Shown: positions 16,530-26,414 of the stretch, piece by piece
Position numbering within the stretch: position 1 is the stretch's first letter
Layout: every line of letters begins with the position of its first letter
Assembly: GCF_001855555.1 (NCBI RefSeq)
Contig: NZ_MKCT01000033.1
Coordinates: 1-33,822 of the forward strand
DNA length: 33,822 nucleotides
Origin: Chromobacterium sphagni
GTDB taxonomy: Bacteria; Pseudomonadota; Gammaproteobacteria; Burkholderiales; Chromobacteriaceae
Direction of reading: 5' to 3'
Notes under the pieces: model-generated
Databases searched by the model: none
What the model saw: the letters and a program-made list of their open reading frames with translations, nothing else
What the model was told of the DNA's origin: nothing
Position numbers and translations under genes: made by a program

Positions 16530-16979
16530 TCAATCCTGTTTGCGGCGCTGCTTCTGCGCCAGCACTTCGTCGCCGCGGACGTCGGCGGCCAGCTTGTCCA
16601 GCACGCCGTTGACAAACTTGTGACCATCGGTGCCGCCAAAGGTTTTGGTAATTTCGATGGCTTCGTTGATGATCACCGGATATGGGGTTTCCGGGCTTTG
16701 CGTCAGTTCCAGCGCGGCCATCAGCAGCACGGCGCGCTCCACCGGGCTGACTTCGTCGTCGGCGCGCTCGTAGTAGCGGCCGATCTGGGCGGACAGCATG
16801 GGAACATCTTTCAGTACGCCGTACAGGATGTTGCGGAACAGGGCCTCGTCAGCCTTGGCGAAGTATTCGTTCTCGCGCAGATGCTTTTCGATCAGCGAGG
16901 CCGGACGGTCCTGGTTCAGTTCCCATTCGTAAATGCCTTGTACGGCAAATTCGCGGGCGCGGCGGCGGGCGGTTTTCAT
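16530..16979 (-). CDS. nusB: Transcription antitermination factor NusB
   Basis: NusB binds boxA RNA with NusE to allow antitermination on rRNA operons. The 149-residue all-helical protein begins MKTARRRAREFAVQGIYEWEL and carries LLMAALELTQSPETPYPVIINEAIEITKTFGGTDGHKFVNGVLDKLA, the characteristic C-terminal region. The basic C-terminal tail ends QKQRRKQD. It follows ribH, as in many proteobacteria. Confidence 0.97.
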   Translation of the reverse strand: MKTARRRAREFAVQGIYEWELNQDRPASLIEKHLRENEYFAKADEALFRNILYGVLKDVPMLSAQIGRYYERADDEVSPVERAVLLMAALELTQSPETPYPVIINEAIEITKTFGGTDGHKFVNGVLDKLAADVRGDEVLAQKQRRKQD

Positions 16980-17004
16980 GATTGGCGGTTCCTCAAAAGA
17001 GCAA

Positions 17005-17032
17005 GGGAAGCGGCGGCTTGCGCCCGCTTCCC
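17005..17032 (-). terminator. Hairpin between ribH and nusB, possible partial terminator
   Basis: Perfect 9-bp arms (GGGAAGCGG/CCGCTTCCC) with a 10-nt loop lie between ribH and nusB. On the minus strand TTGCTCTTTT follows. It may reduce transcription into nusB or stabilise the upstream mRNA end. Confidence 0.5.
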
Positions 17033-17056
17033 GCGGATGACTGGCGGCGAGGCGAA

Positions 17057-17524
17057 TCAGCCGCGCAGCGCCTTGTGCAGATTGGCCATCTCCACCGCCA
17101 CGCGAGCGGCGTCGGCGCCCTTTTCCTGCATGCGGACTTCCGCCTGCTCGTCGTTTTCGGTGGTGAGAATGGCATTGGCTACCGGAATGTCGAAGTCCAG
17201 GCCGATGCGGCTGACACCAGCGCCGGATTCGTTCGATACCAGCTCGAAATGATAGGTTTCGCCGCGGATCACCGCGCCCAGCGCCACCAGCGCGTCGAAA
17301 CGCTCGCTCTGGGCCATGGTTTGCAGCACCAGCGGAACTTCCAGCGCGCCAGGGACGGTGGCCAGCGTCACATCCTGGGCGGATACGCCCAGGCGGGCCA
17401 GCTCGGCCAGACAGGCGTCGCGCAGGCCATGGCAGACCGGCGTGTTGAAACGCGCCATGACGATGCCGATTTTCAGGCCCTGGCCGGACAGATTGGGTTC
17501 GATACGCTGGATAGCTTCAAGCAT
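17057..17524 (-). CDS. ribH: 6,7-dimethyl-8-ribityllumazine synthase
   Basis: This enzyme condenses the ribityl pyrimidine with dihydroxybutanone phosphate, the penultimate step of riboflavin synthesis. The 155-residue protein shows [34 protein letters not shown], the conserved [20 protein letters not shown] with the catalytic His, and [17 protein letters not shown] chose the ATG at 17524 (GAGGA upstream, normal length) over a longer frame from 17575. It lies between ribB and nusB in the rib cluster. Confidence 0.97.
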   Translation of the reverse strand: MLEAIQRIEPNLSGQGLKIGIVMARFNTPVCHGLRDACLAELARLGVSAQDVTLATVPGALEVPLVLQTMAQSERFDALVALGAVIRGETYHFELVSNESGAGVSRIGLDFDIPVANAILTTENDEQAEVRMQEKGADAARVAVEMANLHKALRG

Positions 17525-17602
17525 GGGGAGTCCTCGCGGCGAAAACACTAAGGAAAGCCGGCAATTGTAGCGCAACTGCCGGAATTAAGCCACGCACCGC
17601 CC

Positions 17603-18709
17603 TCAGTCGATATCGACGTGAAAATGTCCCGGCTGGCAGAAGCCGGTGACTTCCAGCTCGAAGCCTGCCATCGACGGCAGGCTCACCGGGCTGGACATCA
17701 GCTTCATCTTGCCGACGCCAAGCGCCTTCAGCATCTGCGCGCCTATGCCGAAAGTTTTGCTGTCCCACTTCTGCCGCTGCGCCTCCTCGCCCAGCGCGCG
17801 CTGCGCCAGATCGTGCCCGGTTTCGTCGCGGTACAGCATGATCATCACCCCGCTGCCGGTTTCCTCCATGGTTTCCAGCGCGTTGGGCACGGTCCAGGTA
17901 TGGTGGCTGCACAAGGGGGCCAGGATATCGATCACCGACAGCGGCTCATGCACGCGCACCAGGATTTCCCTGTCGGCGCGGATCTTGCCCTTGCTCAGCG
18001 CCAGATGGGTGGCCGAGGTGGTGATGTCGCGGAACACATGCAGATCGAAACTGCCGAACGGCGTCTCCACCTCGCGCTCGCCCACTTTCTCCACCAGCGA
18101 TTCGGTGCGGCTGCGGTGCTGGATCAGATCAGCGATGGTGCCTATCTTCAGATCGTGCTGCTTGGCGAATTCTATCAATTCCGGCAGGCGGGCCATGCTG
18201 CCGTCGTCGTTCATGATCTCGCAGATCACGCCGGCCGGCTCCACCCCCGCCAGCATCGCCAGATCGCAGCCTGCCTCGGTATGGCCGGCGCGGATCAACA
18301 CGCCGCCCTTCTGCGCCTTCAGCGGAAAAACGTGGCCGGGCTGGACCAGATCGCCGGCCTTGGCCAGCCGCGCCACTGCGGTCTGGATGGTGTGCGAGCG
18401 GTCGGCGGCGGAAATGCCGGTGGTTACGCCCTCGGCCGCCTCGATCGACACGGTGAAATTGGTGCCGAAGCTGGTGCCGTTGTTGGCGGCCATCATCGGC
18501 AGATTCAGCTGGCGGCAACGCTCTTCGGTGAGGGTGAGGCAGATCAGGCCGCGGCCGTGCTTGGCCATGAAATTGATCGCCTCCGGCGTGACGAACTCGG
18601 CCGCCATCACCAGGTCGCCCTCGTTCTCGCGGTCTTCGGCATCCATCAGCACCACCATCTTGCCGGCCTTGATGTCGGCGATGATGTCTTGAATCGGGGA
18701 AATAGCCAT
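17603..18709 (-). CDS. ribB: 3,4-dihydroxy-2-butanone-4-phosphate synthase with a degenerate GTP cyclohydrolase II-like domain (RibBX type)
   Basis: The N-terminal about 200 residues are a complete RibB domain: [41 protein letters not shown], then [10 protein letters not shown] and [20 protein letters not shown]. It makes dihydroxybutanone phosphate from ribulose 5-phosphate. The C-terminal half (from [11 protein letters not shown]) aligns with GTP cyclohydrolase II, but the zinc and catalytic segment (normally SECLTGD...LRCDCG) reads [18 protein letters not shown] and the metal cysteines are absent. This half is therefore probably inactive and a separate ribA is expected elsewhere. The start is the ATG with AAGGAAG upstream; a longer frame intrudes into the preceding gene. 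368 residues. Confidence 0.93.
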   Translation of the reverse strand: MAISPIQDIIADIKAGKMVVLMDAEDRENEGDLVMAAEFVTPEAINFMAKHGRGLICLTLTEERCRQLNLPMMAANNGTSFGTNFTVSIEAAEGVTTGISAADRSHTIQTAVARLAKAGDLVQPGHVFPLKAQKGGVLIRAGHTEAGCDLAMLAGVEPAGVICEIMNDDGSMARLPELIEFAKQHDLKIGTIADLIQHRSRTESLVEKVGEREVETPFGSFDLHVFRDITTSATHLALSKGKIRADREILVRVHEPLSVIDILAPLCSHHTWTVPNALETMEETGSGVMIMLYRDETGHDLAQRALGEEAQRQKWDSKTFGIGAQMLKALGVGKMKLMSSPVSLPSMAGFELEVTGFCQPGHFHVDID

Positions 18710-18737
18710 GCTTCTTCCTTTGTGCAGTCCGCCCGTC

Positions 18738-19400
18738 TTACGCGGGCAATAAATCCAGGGCGCGGTAGTCGCCGATGCGAGCGACCGCGCCATCCCTCAA
18801 GGCCAGCGGGTGAACAAACAGGGGCCCGTCCACCACCAGGGTATGAAATTCTCCGGCTTCGCCGCAGGGGTCGATCCCTTCGGCCAGCATCTCGTCTATC
18901 AAGCCTCGGTCGAACACCCGGCCCAGCCACTTGTCGGCGACCAGCGCGGCATTCACCATCACGATGCGGGCGACGAAGCCGGCATCGACAAACTCCCGCA
19001 CCAGGCCGGCGCGGCTTTGCTGCCACAAGGGGAGCACGGCCCGCAATCCGGCTTCGGCGCAGACCTGCTCTTCCCACTCGCGGTGTGCGTCCAGGTCGAT
19101 ATCGCCGAATACCGCCGCCTGCGCGCCTTCCGCCGCGGCCAGCCGCAGTTGCTCGACAAACACGCGCCGGTAATCATCCCAGCTGGCGCGGCCCAGCCGT
19201 TGCGGCAAGCCCAGCGCCCGCGCCTGCAGCGCCAGCACTTCCGGCCGCACGCCGTGCGAGCGCGACCGCGCGCCGTCTTCATCCAGCATGGTCAGCAGCG
19301 CCTGGGGCCGGCCTCCGGTCTGAACCGCGCGCCACAGCGCGAGGCAGCTGTCCTTGCCGCCGCTCCAGGACGCCAGCAAGAGCGCGCCTTGCAGGCTCAC
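18738..19400 (-). CDS. PP-loop ATP pyrophosphatase, MJ0570/Dph6-related
   Basis: This 220-residue protein has the PP-loop signature SWSGGKDSCLAL near its start, which binds ATP and adenylates a substrate. HGVRPEVLALQARALGLP and the block AVFGDIDLDAHREWEEQVCAEAGLRAVLPLW match the family of archaeal and eukaryotic diphthamide synthetase (Dph6) relatives, as do the end segments GIDPCGEAGEFHTLVVDGPLF. Bacteria have no diphthamide, so the substrate here is unknown. Its GTG start overlaps the riboflavin synthase stop (GTGA) and ribB begins 28 bp after its end, placing it inside the rib operon. Confidence 0.85.
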   Translation of the reverse strand: MSLQGALLLASWSGGKDSCLALWRAVQTGGRPQALLTMLDEDGARSRSHGVRPEVLALQARALGLPQRLGRASWDDYRRVFVEQLRLAAAEGAQAAVFGDIDLDAHREWEEQVCAEAGLRAVLPLWQQSRAGLVREFVDAGFVARIVMVNAALVADKWLGRVFDRGLIDEMLAEGIDPCGEAGEFHTLVVDGPLFVHPLALRDGAVARIGDYRALDLLPA

Positions 19401-20014
19401 GCCGCCTGGCCGCGCTGCGCCAGCACCCGCTCTACGGTGTCGACGATGGCCTGGGTCTGCGGATCTATCTCGATATTGATGCGCGCGCCCGGCTGGCGGG
19501 CGGCGATATTGGTGCGCAGCAGCGTCTCCGGAATCAGATGGACGCAGAAGCGGCGGTTTTCAACCGCGCCTATGGTGAGGCTGATGCCGTCTATGCCGAT
19601 ATAGCCCTTGCTGAAAACGTACTTCTCCAGCCCGGCCGGCAGTTCGAACCAGACAGTGCGGTTATTGGGGGATTCGATGACTTCGGTCACGGTGGCCAGC
19701 CCCATGATGTGGCCGGACATCGCGTGGCCGCCGATGTCATCCCCGAAGCGGGCGGCGCGCTCGACATTGACCACTCCGCCCGCCTTCAGCTCGCCCAGAT
19801 TGGTGACACGCAGCGTTTCTTGCATCAGGTCGAAGGACACCAGATCGTCTTCCACCCGGGTGACGGTCAGGCAACAGCCGTTGTGGGCCACCGAGGCGCC
19901 CAGCTGCAAGCCGGGCAGCAAGCCCTTGGGCAGGCGGACGATATGGGTGCGGAAATCCTGCTTTTCTTCGATGGCGACCACTTCGGCCACGCCCTGGACG
20001 ATACCGGTAAACAC
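19397..20014 (-). CDS. ribE: Riboflavin synthase, alpha subunit
   Basis: This enzyme dismutates two lumazines to riboflavin. The 205-residue protein has the two tandem lumazine-binding repeats: MFTGIVQGVAEVVAIE...GASVAHNGCCLTVTRV in the first and GGHAMSGHIMGLATVTEV...YIGIDGISLTIGAV in the second. Length and start (MFTGIV) are canonical. It is the first gene of the leftward rib block and is translationally coupled to the PP-loop gene. The 102-bp gap before it is too short for, and does not show, an FMN riboswitch. Confidence 0.97.
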   Translation of the reverse strand: MFTGIVQGVAEVVAIEEKQDFRTHIVRLPKGLLPGLQLGASVAHNGCCLTVTRVEDDLVSFDLMQETLRVTNLGELKAGGVVNVERAARFGDDIGGHAMSGHIMGLATVTEVIESPNNRTVWFELPAGLEKYVFSKGYIGIDGISLTIGAVENRRFCVHLIPETLLRTNIAARQPGARINIEIDPQTQAIVDTVERVLAQRGQAA

Positions 20015-20116
20015 GAACGCGCTCCTTGAATCCTGACTATCCGAATGCCGTCATTGTACCCCGCCATGTCCAAGCCGTCGCCATATTCGCGGCCGGCAAG
20101 CCGGCCGAGAGCAGCG

Positions 20117-22354
20117 TCAGAAGCGCCAGGACATGCTGCTGCGGATGGCCCGGCCCATGCCCTCGGCGCCTTCGGTCAGATAGGGCTGGTAGTCGCGGTT
20201 GAACAGATTGTCCACCGACAGTCTGAACTCCATCCCTTTCAGACTGGCCGTGGTTGGCTGCCATACCGCGAACAATCCGGCCAGCGCATAACCATGCTGC
20301 GCCGGATAGGCGTAGCCCAGCGCTTCCGGATTGACATTCTGCGGCACCCGGTCCTGCGCGCGCGCAAACTTGCCTTGCGCGCCCAGCGTCAGGCCAATCG
20401 GCGCAAACATATAACCGGCGGTCAACACCGCCTTGCGCGGCGGAATATCCACCAGCGGTTCATCCTTGCCCCATGGGTCGCGCAGGCTGTGGCGGCGCTC
20501 GCCGACGATAGACGACAAGGAAAGGCTGGCGAACAGGCCGCGCCACTGATAACGGCTGTCGAACTCGAAGCCGCTGATCACATAACCCGGCAAATTGCGG
20601 TAGAACCCTATCAGTCTGGGCAAAGGCGCGCCCGGCGCGTCGCCGCGATTGGGTCCGATGCGCTGGCCGATGGCGTCGCGCACGTCCTGGCGGAACCAGG
20701 CGAGGCTGGAGGTCAGGCGATCGCCAGACGCCAACATATCGCCGCCATTAAAGGCCAGACCCAGCCTCCAGGCCCGCAGTTTTTCCGGCTGCAACTGGCG
20801 GCTGCTGGCAGTGGTGCTGCCCAGCGTCTGCACGTCATAGACCTCGTCGGCATTGGGCGCGCGCCAGGTGTGGACATAGCCGGCATCCAGCGTCCATTGC
20901 GGCAGGAAGCGCCAGCTGGCGGCCAGGCGCGGCGACCAGCCGGAGAACTCCAGCGCGCTGTAATCATGCCCTTTAGCCGGATTGTTGTAAGTGGGCGCCA
21001 GGTTCTGTCTGCCGCGCACTTCGATATGGTCGTAACGCAGCGACGGCGTCAGGCTGAGGCCATCCAACGGCTTCCACTCATGCACCCAGTAGGCGGATTG
21101 CATGGTTTCGCTGCCCGGCGGCGAATAGCGCGGATTCATCCATCCGTAGTTGTAACTGGGGTCCTTGGCCTTGCTCGGCATATAGGCCACGGCGTCGCGG
21201 TCCTTGCGCGACCAACTGGCGCCGACCGTCACCTGTTGGCTGGCCCAGCCCTCCCCCAGATTGGCGACATTGCGCAAATCCCATTGCTTGTCATTCTGCG
21301 TTACCCAGCTTTCCTTGCCGAACTGCGAATCAAAAGCCGAGCTATTGGCATTGTCCGGACGGGTGTCATGCTGAAACCTGCGCGACTGCGCGTAGCTCAA
21401 CCGCAGATCCAGCCAGGGCAGGCTGCTGCTGACGTAATTCCAGTCGGCGGTCATCGACTCCACTTTCTGCTCGCGCCATACCGTCCTCATCAACCAGGCC
21501 TGGTCCAGGCCATACTTATTGATGTCATAGGAGCTGGGAGCGGGGATGTCGCCGCGCTTGGCCGCCCACGGCGTGCGCAACTCGTCGTCCTGGCGCACGA
21601 AGCCCAGCTTCAGGCTATGCCCCTCGACCGGCCGCCAGCCCAGCTTCAGCATGCCGCCTTGCTGCTCGCCGCCGGAAAAACGGTAGGGCGTGCCGTTCGG
21701 CTGCGTGCCGTCGCCGCCGCGGCTGTGCGTGACATAGGCCAGAATGTCGGCCGGCTGCTCCGCCCCGCCGGCATAAGCCGCCAGCGATTGACTGAAGCGA
21801 TGGCCATTGTCCTGATAGCCAAGCTTGGCGAAACCGCCGACCTTCCTGCCCGGCAGCAGCAATTCATTGACGGTTTTGGTTTCCGCCTTCACAACCCCGC
21901 CAAAGGCGCCATTGCCATAGAACGGCGAATGGCCGCCCTTGATCACCTCCACCGAACCCAGCAGCTCCGGATCGATAAAAGACGTGCCCTGCTGGTACTT
22001 GTCGAAGCCCTGACCGGCGCCGTCAAGATACACCTGCACCTGCTCGACATCGCCAAAGCCCCAGACATTGATGGTCTGGCCGCCGGGACGCGGCGAACCA
22101 CCGGCATTCACCCCAGGCAGCGCATCCAGCACTTCGGCCAGCGACTTGGCCTGGGGGCGGGCGATCTCCTCTTTTTCCAGCTTGCTGACCGCGGGCTTCA
22201 ACAGCGGCGCTTCGGCGCTGACCTTGACGGTTTCAAGCGACGGCAACTCCGCCGCCCGGGAGGCGTGGCTGGCCAGGCTAAGGGCGATCAGGGTTAGGCA
22301 GGATGGGAAGACTGCGGAAGAACAAACGGGGACTGCGGCGCTTCTTTGTTGCAT
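20117..22354 (-). CDS. TonB-dependent outer-membrane receptor, Fur-regulated
   Basis: This 745-residue protein is an energy-coupled outer-membrane uptake channel. A signal peptide ends near SRA-AELP (about residue 35). The plug domain shows SLAEVLDALPGVNAGG and DPELLGSVEVIKGGHSPFYGNGAFGGVV, followed by a long beta-barrel. The C-terminal box reads LSVDNLFNRDYQPYLTEG...SSMSWRF, with the usual terminal Phe. A Fur box overlaps its promoter region, so iron or a heme/siderophore cargo is likely. The C-terminal box looks somewhat like heme receptors, which is weak evidence. I use the ATG at 22354; a GTG lies one codon earlier. No tonB, exbBD or periplasmic transporter genes lie beside it. Confidence 0.92.
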   Translation of the reverse strand: MQQRSAAVPVCSSAVFPSCLTLIALSLASHASRAAELPSLETVKVSAEAPLLKPAVSKLEKEEIARPQAKSLAEVLDALPGVNAGGSPRPGGQTINVWGFGDVEQVQVYLDGAGQGFDKYQQGTSFIDPELLGSVEVIKGGHSPFYGNGAFGGVVKAETKTVNELLLPGRKVGGFAKLGYQDNGHRFSQSLAAYAGGAEQPADILAYVTHSRGGDGTQPNGTPYRFSGGEQQGGMLKLGWRPVEGHSLKLGFVRQDDELRTPWAAKRGDIPAPSSYDINKYGLDQAWLMRTVWREQKVESMTADWNYVSSSLPWLDLRLSYAQSRRFQHDTRPDNANSSAFDSQFGKESWVTQNDKQWDLRNVANLGEGWASQQVTVGASWSRKDRDAVAYMPSKAKDPSYNYGWMNPRYSPPGSETMQSAYWVHEWKPLDGLSLTPSLRYDHIEVRGRQNLAPTYNNPAKGHDYSALEFSGWSPRLAASWRFLPQWTLDAGYVHTWRAPNADEVYDVQTLGSTTASSRQLQPEKLRAWRLGLAFNGGDMLASGDRLTSSLAWFRQDVRDAIGQRIGPNRGDAPGAPLPRLIGFYRNLPGYVISGFEFDSRYQWRGLFASLSLSSIVGERRHSLRDPWGKDEPLVDIPPRKAVLTAGYMFAPIGLTLGAQGKFARAQDRVPQNVNPEALGYAYPAQHGYALAGLFAVWQPTTASLKGMEFRLSVDNLFNRDYQPYLTEGAEGMGRAIRSSMSWRF

Positions 22355-22372
22355 CACGGAAATTTTTGTAAT

Positions 22373-22387
22373 TGATAATCGTTCTCA
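22373..22387 (-). promoter_or_regulatory. Fur box of the TonB receptor
   Basis: Read on the minus strand, TGAGAACGATTATCA matches the 7-1-7 Fur site TGATAAT-N-ATTATCA at 12 of the 14 arm positions. It lies 18 bp before the receptor start codon, where Fur would block transcription when iron is plentiful. Confidence 0.82.
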
Positions 22388-22468
22388 AATATTAACATAA
22401 AATTTCCGTCCTCCCACACGCAAGTCCGGTAAAATAGCCGGCTTTATTGAATTTCAAGCAAGCGCCCC

Positions 22469-24079
<1,611 letters not shown>

Positions 24080-24082
24080 GGC

Positions 24083-24928
24083 ATGCGCACCCTCCTCGAC
24101 CTGCTTGCATTCCTGCGGGAAAACTACTCGCACGAAATCACCCGCTCGCTGCTGCTGATCCTCACCTTGCTGATCATCCGCGTGGTGGTGGACCGGCTGC
24201 TGGCCGCCAGCAACAGCGCGCCGGTCGAGGCGCGCCGTCGCTGGTCTATCAACACCCGTAACGGGTTGTTCGTCACCGGCCTGGCCGGCATAGGCTTCAT
24301 CTGGGCCAATGAGCTGCAAACGCTGGCCGTCTCCATGCTGGCCTTCACCGCTGCGCTGATCCTGGCCACCAAGGAGCTGATCATGTGCCTGTCCGGCGGC
24401 GTGGTGCGGCAGATGTCCAACAGCTACAGCCTGGGCGACCACATCGAGATCGGCACGGTGCGCGGCCGAGTAGTGGATATCGGCCTGCTGTCCACCACGG
24501 TGATGGAAATCGGCCCCAACCATAGCTCGCACCAGATGACTGGCCGGGCGCTAACCTTCCCCAACAGCCTGCTGCTGTCCACCCCGGTGATCCGGGAAAA
24601 CTACATGGGCGAGTACGTGATGCACATCATCAATGTGCCGCTGGCCTACAGCGTGCCGCCCGCGCAAGCCGAGCTGATGCTGATGGGCGCGGCGGAAAGC
24701 GCCTGCCTGCCGCATGTGGACGTGGCGCGCCGCCACATGGAGGACATGGCCAAGCGCTATCTGGTCGACATCCCTTCGGTGGAGCCGCGGATTTCCATTC
24801 AGCCGGTCGATGAGAAGCGCTACCAGCTGATCTTGCGCATCGCCATCCCCGCCCGGGAGCGGCAACGCATCGAACAGGTGATCCTGCATCAGTTCCTGGC
24901 CGACTGCTACCCGATCTCCCAGACGTAA
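24083..24928 (+). CDS. MscS-family mechanosensitive ion channel protein
   Basis: This 281-residue protein has three hydrophobic segments (SLLLILTLLIIRVVV, NGLFVTGLAGIGFIW, LAVSMLAFTAALILATKELIM). A pore-lining helix (IMCLSGGVVRQMS) and a beta domain (SLGDHIEIGTVRGRVVDIGLLSTTVMEI) follow, with TFPNSLLLSTPVIREN as in MscS. It would open under membrane tension to release solutes during osmotic downshock. It starts 3 bp after prfC with GAGG very close to the ATG, suggesting translational coupling; the very short spacing is a slight oddity. Confidence 0.88.
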   Translation: MRTLLDLLAFLRENYSHEITRSLLLILTLLIIRVVVDRLLAASNSAPVEARRRWSINTRNGLFVTGLAGIGFIWANELQTLAVSMLAFTAALILATKELIMCLSGGVVRQMSNSYSLGDHIEIGTVRGRVVDIGLLSTTVMEIGPNHSSHQMTGRALTFPNSLLLSTPVIRENYMGEYVMHIINVPLAYSVPPAQAELMLMGAAESACLPHVDVARRHMEDMAKRYLVDIPSVEPRISIQPVDEKRYQLILRIAIPARERQRIEQVILHQFLADCYPISQT

Positions 24929-24997
24929 AGAATAGAGCTAGAACTCCAAACATCGTATACAATTGCGCTATGCGAAGTCATTACCAGCCGGTGCATC

Positions 24998-25642
24998 ATG
25001 AGCAAAACCAGAATCAAGACCTACGACCGCATCATTCAGGAAAGCCTCAAACTGTTCAATGAGCAGGGCGAGCGCAGCATCACCACCAACCATATCGCAG
25101 CCCACCTGGGCATCAGCCCCGGCAACCTCTACTATCACTTCCGCAACAAAGAAGAGATCGTCTACCAGATCTTCACCATGTACCGGGAGTTCATCAACCA
25201 GCGTCTGGCGGTGCCGGAAGACCGCAAGATGACGGTGGACGACTTGGTCAACTATCTGGATACCGCCTTCCTGGCGATGTGGCAGTTCCGCTTCATGTTC
25301 TACGACCTGCCGGGCATGCTGGCACGCAATCCGCAGATGCAATCGGAGTACCACCAGTTCGTCAATACCGAGCTGAAGAACATTCTGGGCGAGCATTTTC
25401 GCGAATTCATCCGTCTGGGCCTGCTGCGGATGGACGAAGAGGACATCGAGGGCGTCAGCATCAATATCTGGCTGGTGGTGAAGTTCTGGTTCGCCTTTGA
25501 GCAAACCTCCCGCCCCAAGGCGCCCATCACCGAGGAGTCTGGCCATCGCGGCGTGCTACAGGTGCTGGCGCTGCTCAAGCCTTATGTACAGCCGGAATAC
25601 ATGCACGCTTTCCGCTCGCTGTATGAAAGGCATGCGGCCTGA
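24998..25642 (+). CDS. TetR-family transcriptional regulator
   Basis: This 214-residue regulator has an N-terminal TetR helix-turn-helix: TYDRIIQESLKLFNEQGERSITTNHIAAHLGISPGNLYYHFRNKEEIV (about 8-55). The remainder is helical with no recognisable ligand signature; the N-terminal region recalls PhaD-like regulators of polyhydroxyalkanoate genes, but that is a loose similarity. It is preceded by a 69-bp gap containing a -10-like GTATACAAT, and is closed by a terminator. Its targets are unknown. Confidence 0.92.
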   Translation: MSKTRIKTYDRIIQESLKLFNEQGERSITTNHIAAHLGISPGNLYYHFRNKEEIVYQIFTMYREFINQRLAVPEDRKMTVDDLVNYLDTAFLAMWQFRFMFYDLPGMLARNPQMQSEYHQFVNTELKNILGEHFREFIRLGLLRMDEEDIEGVSINIWLVVKFWFAFEQTSRPKAPITEESGHRGVLQVLALLKPYVQPEYMHAFRSLYERHAA

Positions 25643-25655
25643 CCCATCAAGGCGT

Positions 25656-25686
25656 AAAAAAAGCCACTCTCACGAATGGCTTTTTG
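25656..25686. terminator. Bidirectional Rho-independent terminator
   Basis: AAAAAAGCCA and TGGCTTTTT pair around a partly paired loop and end in a T-run on the + strand. It separates the TetR gene from the convergent hypothetical gene. Confidence 0.85.
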
Positions 25687-25708
25687 TTTCTATCGTCCCT
25701 TGCGGCAC

Positions 25709-26062
25709 TCAAGCCGCAGCGGCGGCTCCCGACACCAGATAGCCGTGCAGCTCCCCATTGGCGAGCAACTTGCGCAGATAACTGCCGGGCGCGCTGCCGG
25801 AATACTCCAGCTGCCGTCCGGTATGGCGCGCCACCTTGCCGTCGGCGCAGACTTCCATCTCCACCTCCAGCGCCCACAACGTAGGCTGCCTGTCAGGGTC
25901 TACCGGCTCCAGGGAAACGGTCAGCCGGTAGCGCCCGTCCCTAGAGTAAACATCCAGCAGGCCCAGCAGCCCTAGATTATTGCGGACATCGGCATCGTCC
26001 GCATCGAAAGCACCCGCAGTTATGGCCTGCGGAACCAGCACTTCAGGAAAAGTCGCAGTCAT
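25709..26062 (-). CDS. Hypothetical protein, 117 residues
   Basis: I do not recognise the family. The protein begins MTATFPEVLVPQAITAGAFDADDADVRNN and contains RYRLTVSLEPVDPDRQPTLWALEVEMEVCADGKVARHTGRQLEYSGSAPGSYLRKLL, an alternating pattern suggesting a mixed beta fold with no membrane segment. The ATG at 26062 is preceded by GGGG. An in-frame extension to 26206 is possible but has poorer composition. It sits alone before an AT-richer stretch. Confidence 0.6.
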   Translation of the reverse strand: MTATFPEVLVPQAITAGAFDADDADVRNNLGLLGLLDVYSRDGRYRLTVSLEPVDPDRQPTLWALEVEMEVCADGKVARHTGRQLEYSGSAPGSYLRKLLANGELHGYLVSGAAAAA

Positions 26063-26359
26063 GGCATCTACCCCGAGGGTCTCCCCTCTAACAAGCTGTT
26101 GGATTATTTTGTATTGCGCCGACGTTGAGAAACGACGGTTTGCAACCTGACATTCGCTGATGTCTCCGAGCATCATGAGGATATTTCCCGACACAGACAA
26201 TGCCATTGCGGAAAAATCTTGCCCCGCTAGAACAAAACTGTCCTTTTGGCCACCCCAAATTTTGCATGAACGTCACAGCCCAAATAAGCAAATGTCAAAT
26301 GAATTGCAATTTTCCAAAAATCTGCATTTCGACTAGCCGAGTCCCGCGCCCATACCCAC
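26063..26359. other. Non-coding AT-richer stretch
   Basis: This gap has no convincing gene and is visibly more AT-rich than its surroundings. Short frames in it have no ribosome-binding site or family resemblance. It presumably holds the promoter of the leftward hypothetical gene; a TTGACA (minus strand, near 26297) is the only recognisable box. Confidence 0.5.
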
Positions 26360-26394
26360 AAAAAACAAGGCCCCGGAACATTTCCGGAGCCTTG
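26360..26394 (-). terminator. Rho-independent terminator of the aminotransferase gene
   Basis: CAAGGC-C-CCGGAA and TTCCGG-A-GCCTTG pair with one mismatch and a CAT loop (26366-26393). On the minus strand a TTTTTT run follows, just after the aminotransferase stop at 26415. Confidence 0.88.
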
Positions 26395-26414
26395 TCTTCG
26401 CAATCAGGACAGTG

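Noticed and set aside
17618-20029. 803-codon frame antisense across the rib genes
   Set aside because: It crosses several recognisable genes on the other strand and its product has no domain; codon-bias artefact.
20015-20116. FMN riboswitch before the riboflavin operon
   Set aside because: The gap is only 102 bp and the conserved RFN helices are not visible.
20045-22297. 750-codon frame antisense to the TonB receptor
   Set aside because: The receptor on the opposite strand has signal peptide, plug, barrel and Fur box; the antisense product is compositionally biased.
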